NCBI GenBank assembly: GCA_017630155.1
Contig: JAGBVU010000031.1
Coordinates: forward strand, 1 to 64,000
DNA from: Bacteroidales bacterium
GTDB lineage: Bacteria > Bacteroidota > Bacteroidia > Bacteroidales > UBA932
Reading direction: 5' to 3'
DNA length: 64,000 nucleotides
Below, piece after piece: positions 63,914 through 64,000 of this stretch (position 1 is the stretch's first letter; every line of letters begins with the position of its first letter). A program made the position numbers and the translations under genes. The notes under the pieces are model-generated. The model worked only from the letters and a program-made list of their open reading frames with translations, ran no database searches and was not told the DNA's origin.

Positions 63914-64000
63914 TCATTGGACCCTTTCGGTGCAGAACAGATACTTCTCTCCCCCTATGGCTGTAAATCCAAAGATATGGAGGCGGTCATCCTCCTTTAC
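63914..64000 (-). CDS. C-terminal end of an unidentified protein (partial)
   Basis: On the minus strand a frame is open from the window edge to a stop at 63914, giving 28 residues that read as protein (HIFGFTAIGGEKYLFCTERVQ at the end). Nothing recognisable; called only because the adjoining helicase gene ends just before it on the other strand. Confidence 0.4.
   Translation of the reverse strand, partial: VKEDDRLHIFGFTAIGGEKYLFCTERVQ

Overview
The window looks like a chromosomal segment of a member of the order Bacteroidales (Bacteroidota). Supporting signs are a V/A-type ATPase operon with a DUF2764 gene, a sodium-pumping methylmalonyl-CoA decarboxylase operon, a FimA/Mfa-type fimbrial cluster with DUF3575 and FimB/Mfa2 genes, GLUG-repeat lipoproteins, DUF349, DUF4301 and TIGR02757 genes, and several promoters of the Bacteroidota type (TTG, about 19-21 nt, TAnnTTTG). 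I cannot name the genus. No rRNA, tRNA, CRISPR array or intact transposase was seen.

Layout. 1-1458: the tail of a MocR/PdxR-type regulator, a TonB-receptor remnant and a lipoprotein hydrolase. 1591-8372 is accessory, defence-like DNA. It holds an operator palindrome and promoter driving a truncated toxin-like ORF plus an XRE protein, a candidate ~200-nt non-coding RNA with its own promoter and terminator, and a two-gene restriction/methylation system whose large protein joins a GIY-YIG nuclease, an SF2 helicase and an N6-adenine methylase. A strongly structured gene-free stretch and a zeta-toxin/small-antitoxin pair follow. 8966-16835 (minus): TIGR02757 and the V-ATPase operon E-DUF2764-A-B-D-I-K. 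16910-21132: metF-metH. 21201-27256: oadB, biotin carrier, OadG fusion, mmdA, mce, yebC and a TPR membrane protein. 27388-30489 (plus): recF, DUF721, pdxB and a secreted protein.

30476-37654 (minus) is a six-gene fimbrial cluster (DUF3575, TPR lipoprotein, fimbrillin, FimB/Mfa2, a long Ig-like tip protein, a small lipoprotein). 37821-45206 (plus): DUF4301, lysA, ffh, folD, a Tat-exported DUF362 protein and a polyferredoxin. 45207-50390: trmD divergent from DUF349-yidC-YggS. 50462-56331: two giant GLUG lipoproteins, the first with a long helical, partly hydrophobic insertion. 56348-59079 (minus): surE-lpxB-dapF. 59183-63909 (plus): gapA, an orphan sensor-like membrane protein, trkH and a RecD-like helicase. 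A minus-strand gene runs off the right end.

How it fits together: the decarboxylase operon and epimerase suggest succinate-to-propionate metabolism that exports Na+. The V-ATPase K subunit keeps every sodium-binding residue known from Enterococcus NtpK, so both systems may share a sodium circuit. The most unusual places are the 2.2-8.1 kb defence region with its structured RNA elements and the helical insertion in the first GLUG lipoprotein. All functional calls are from reading the sequence; no database search was run.
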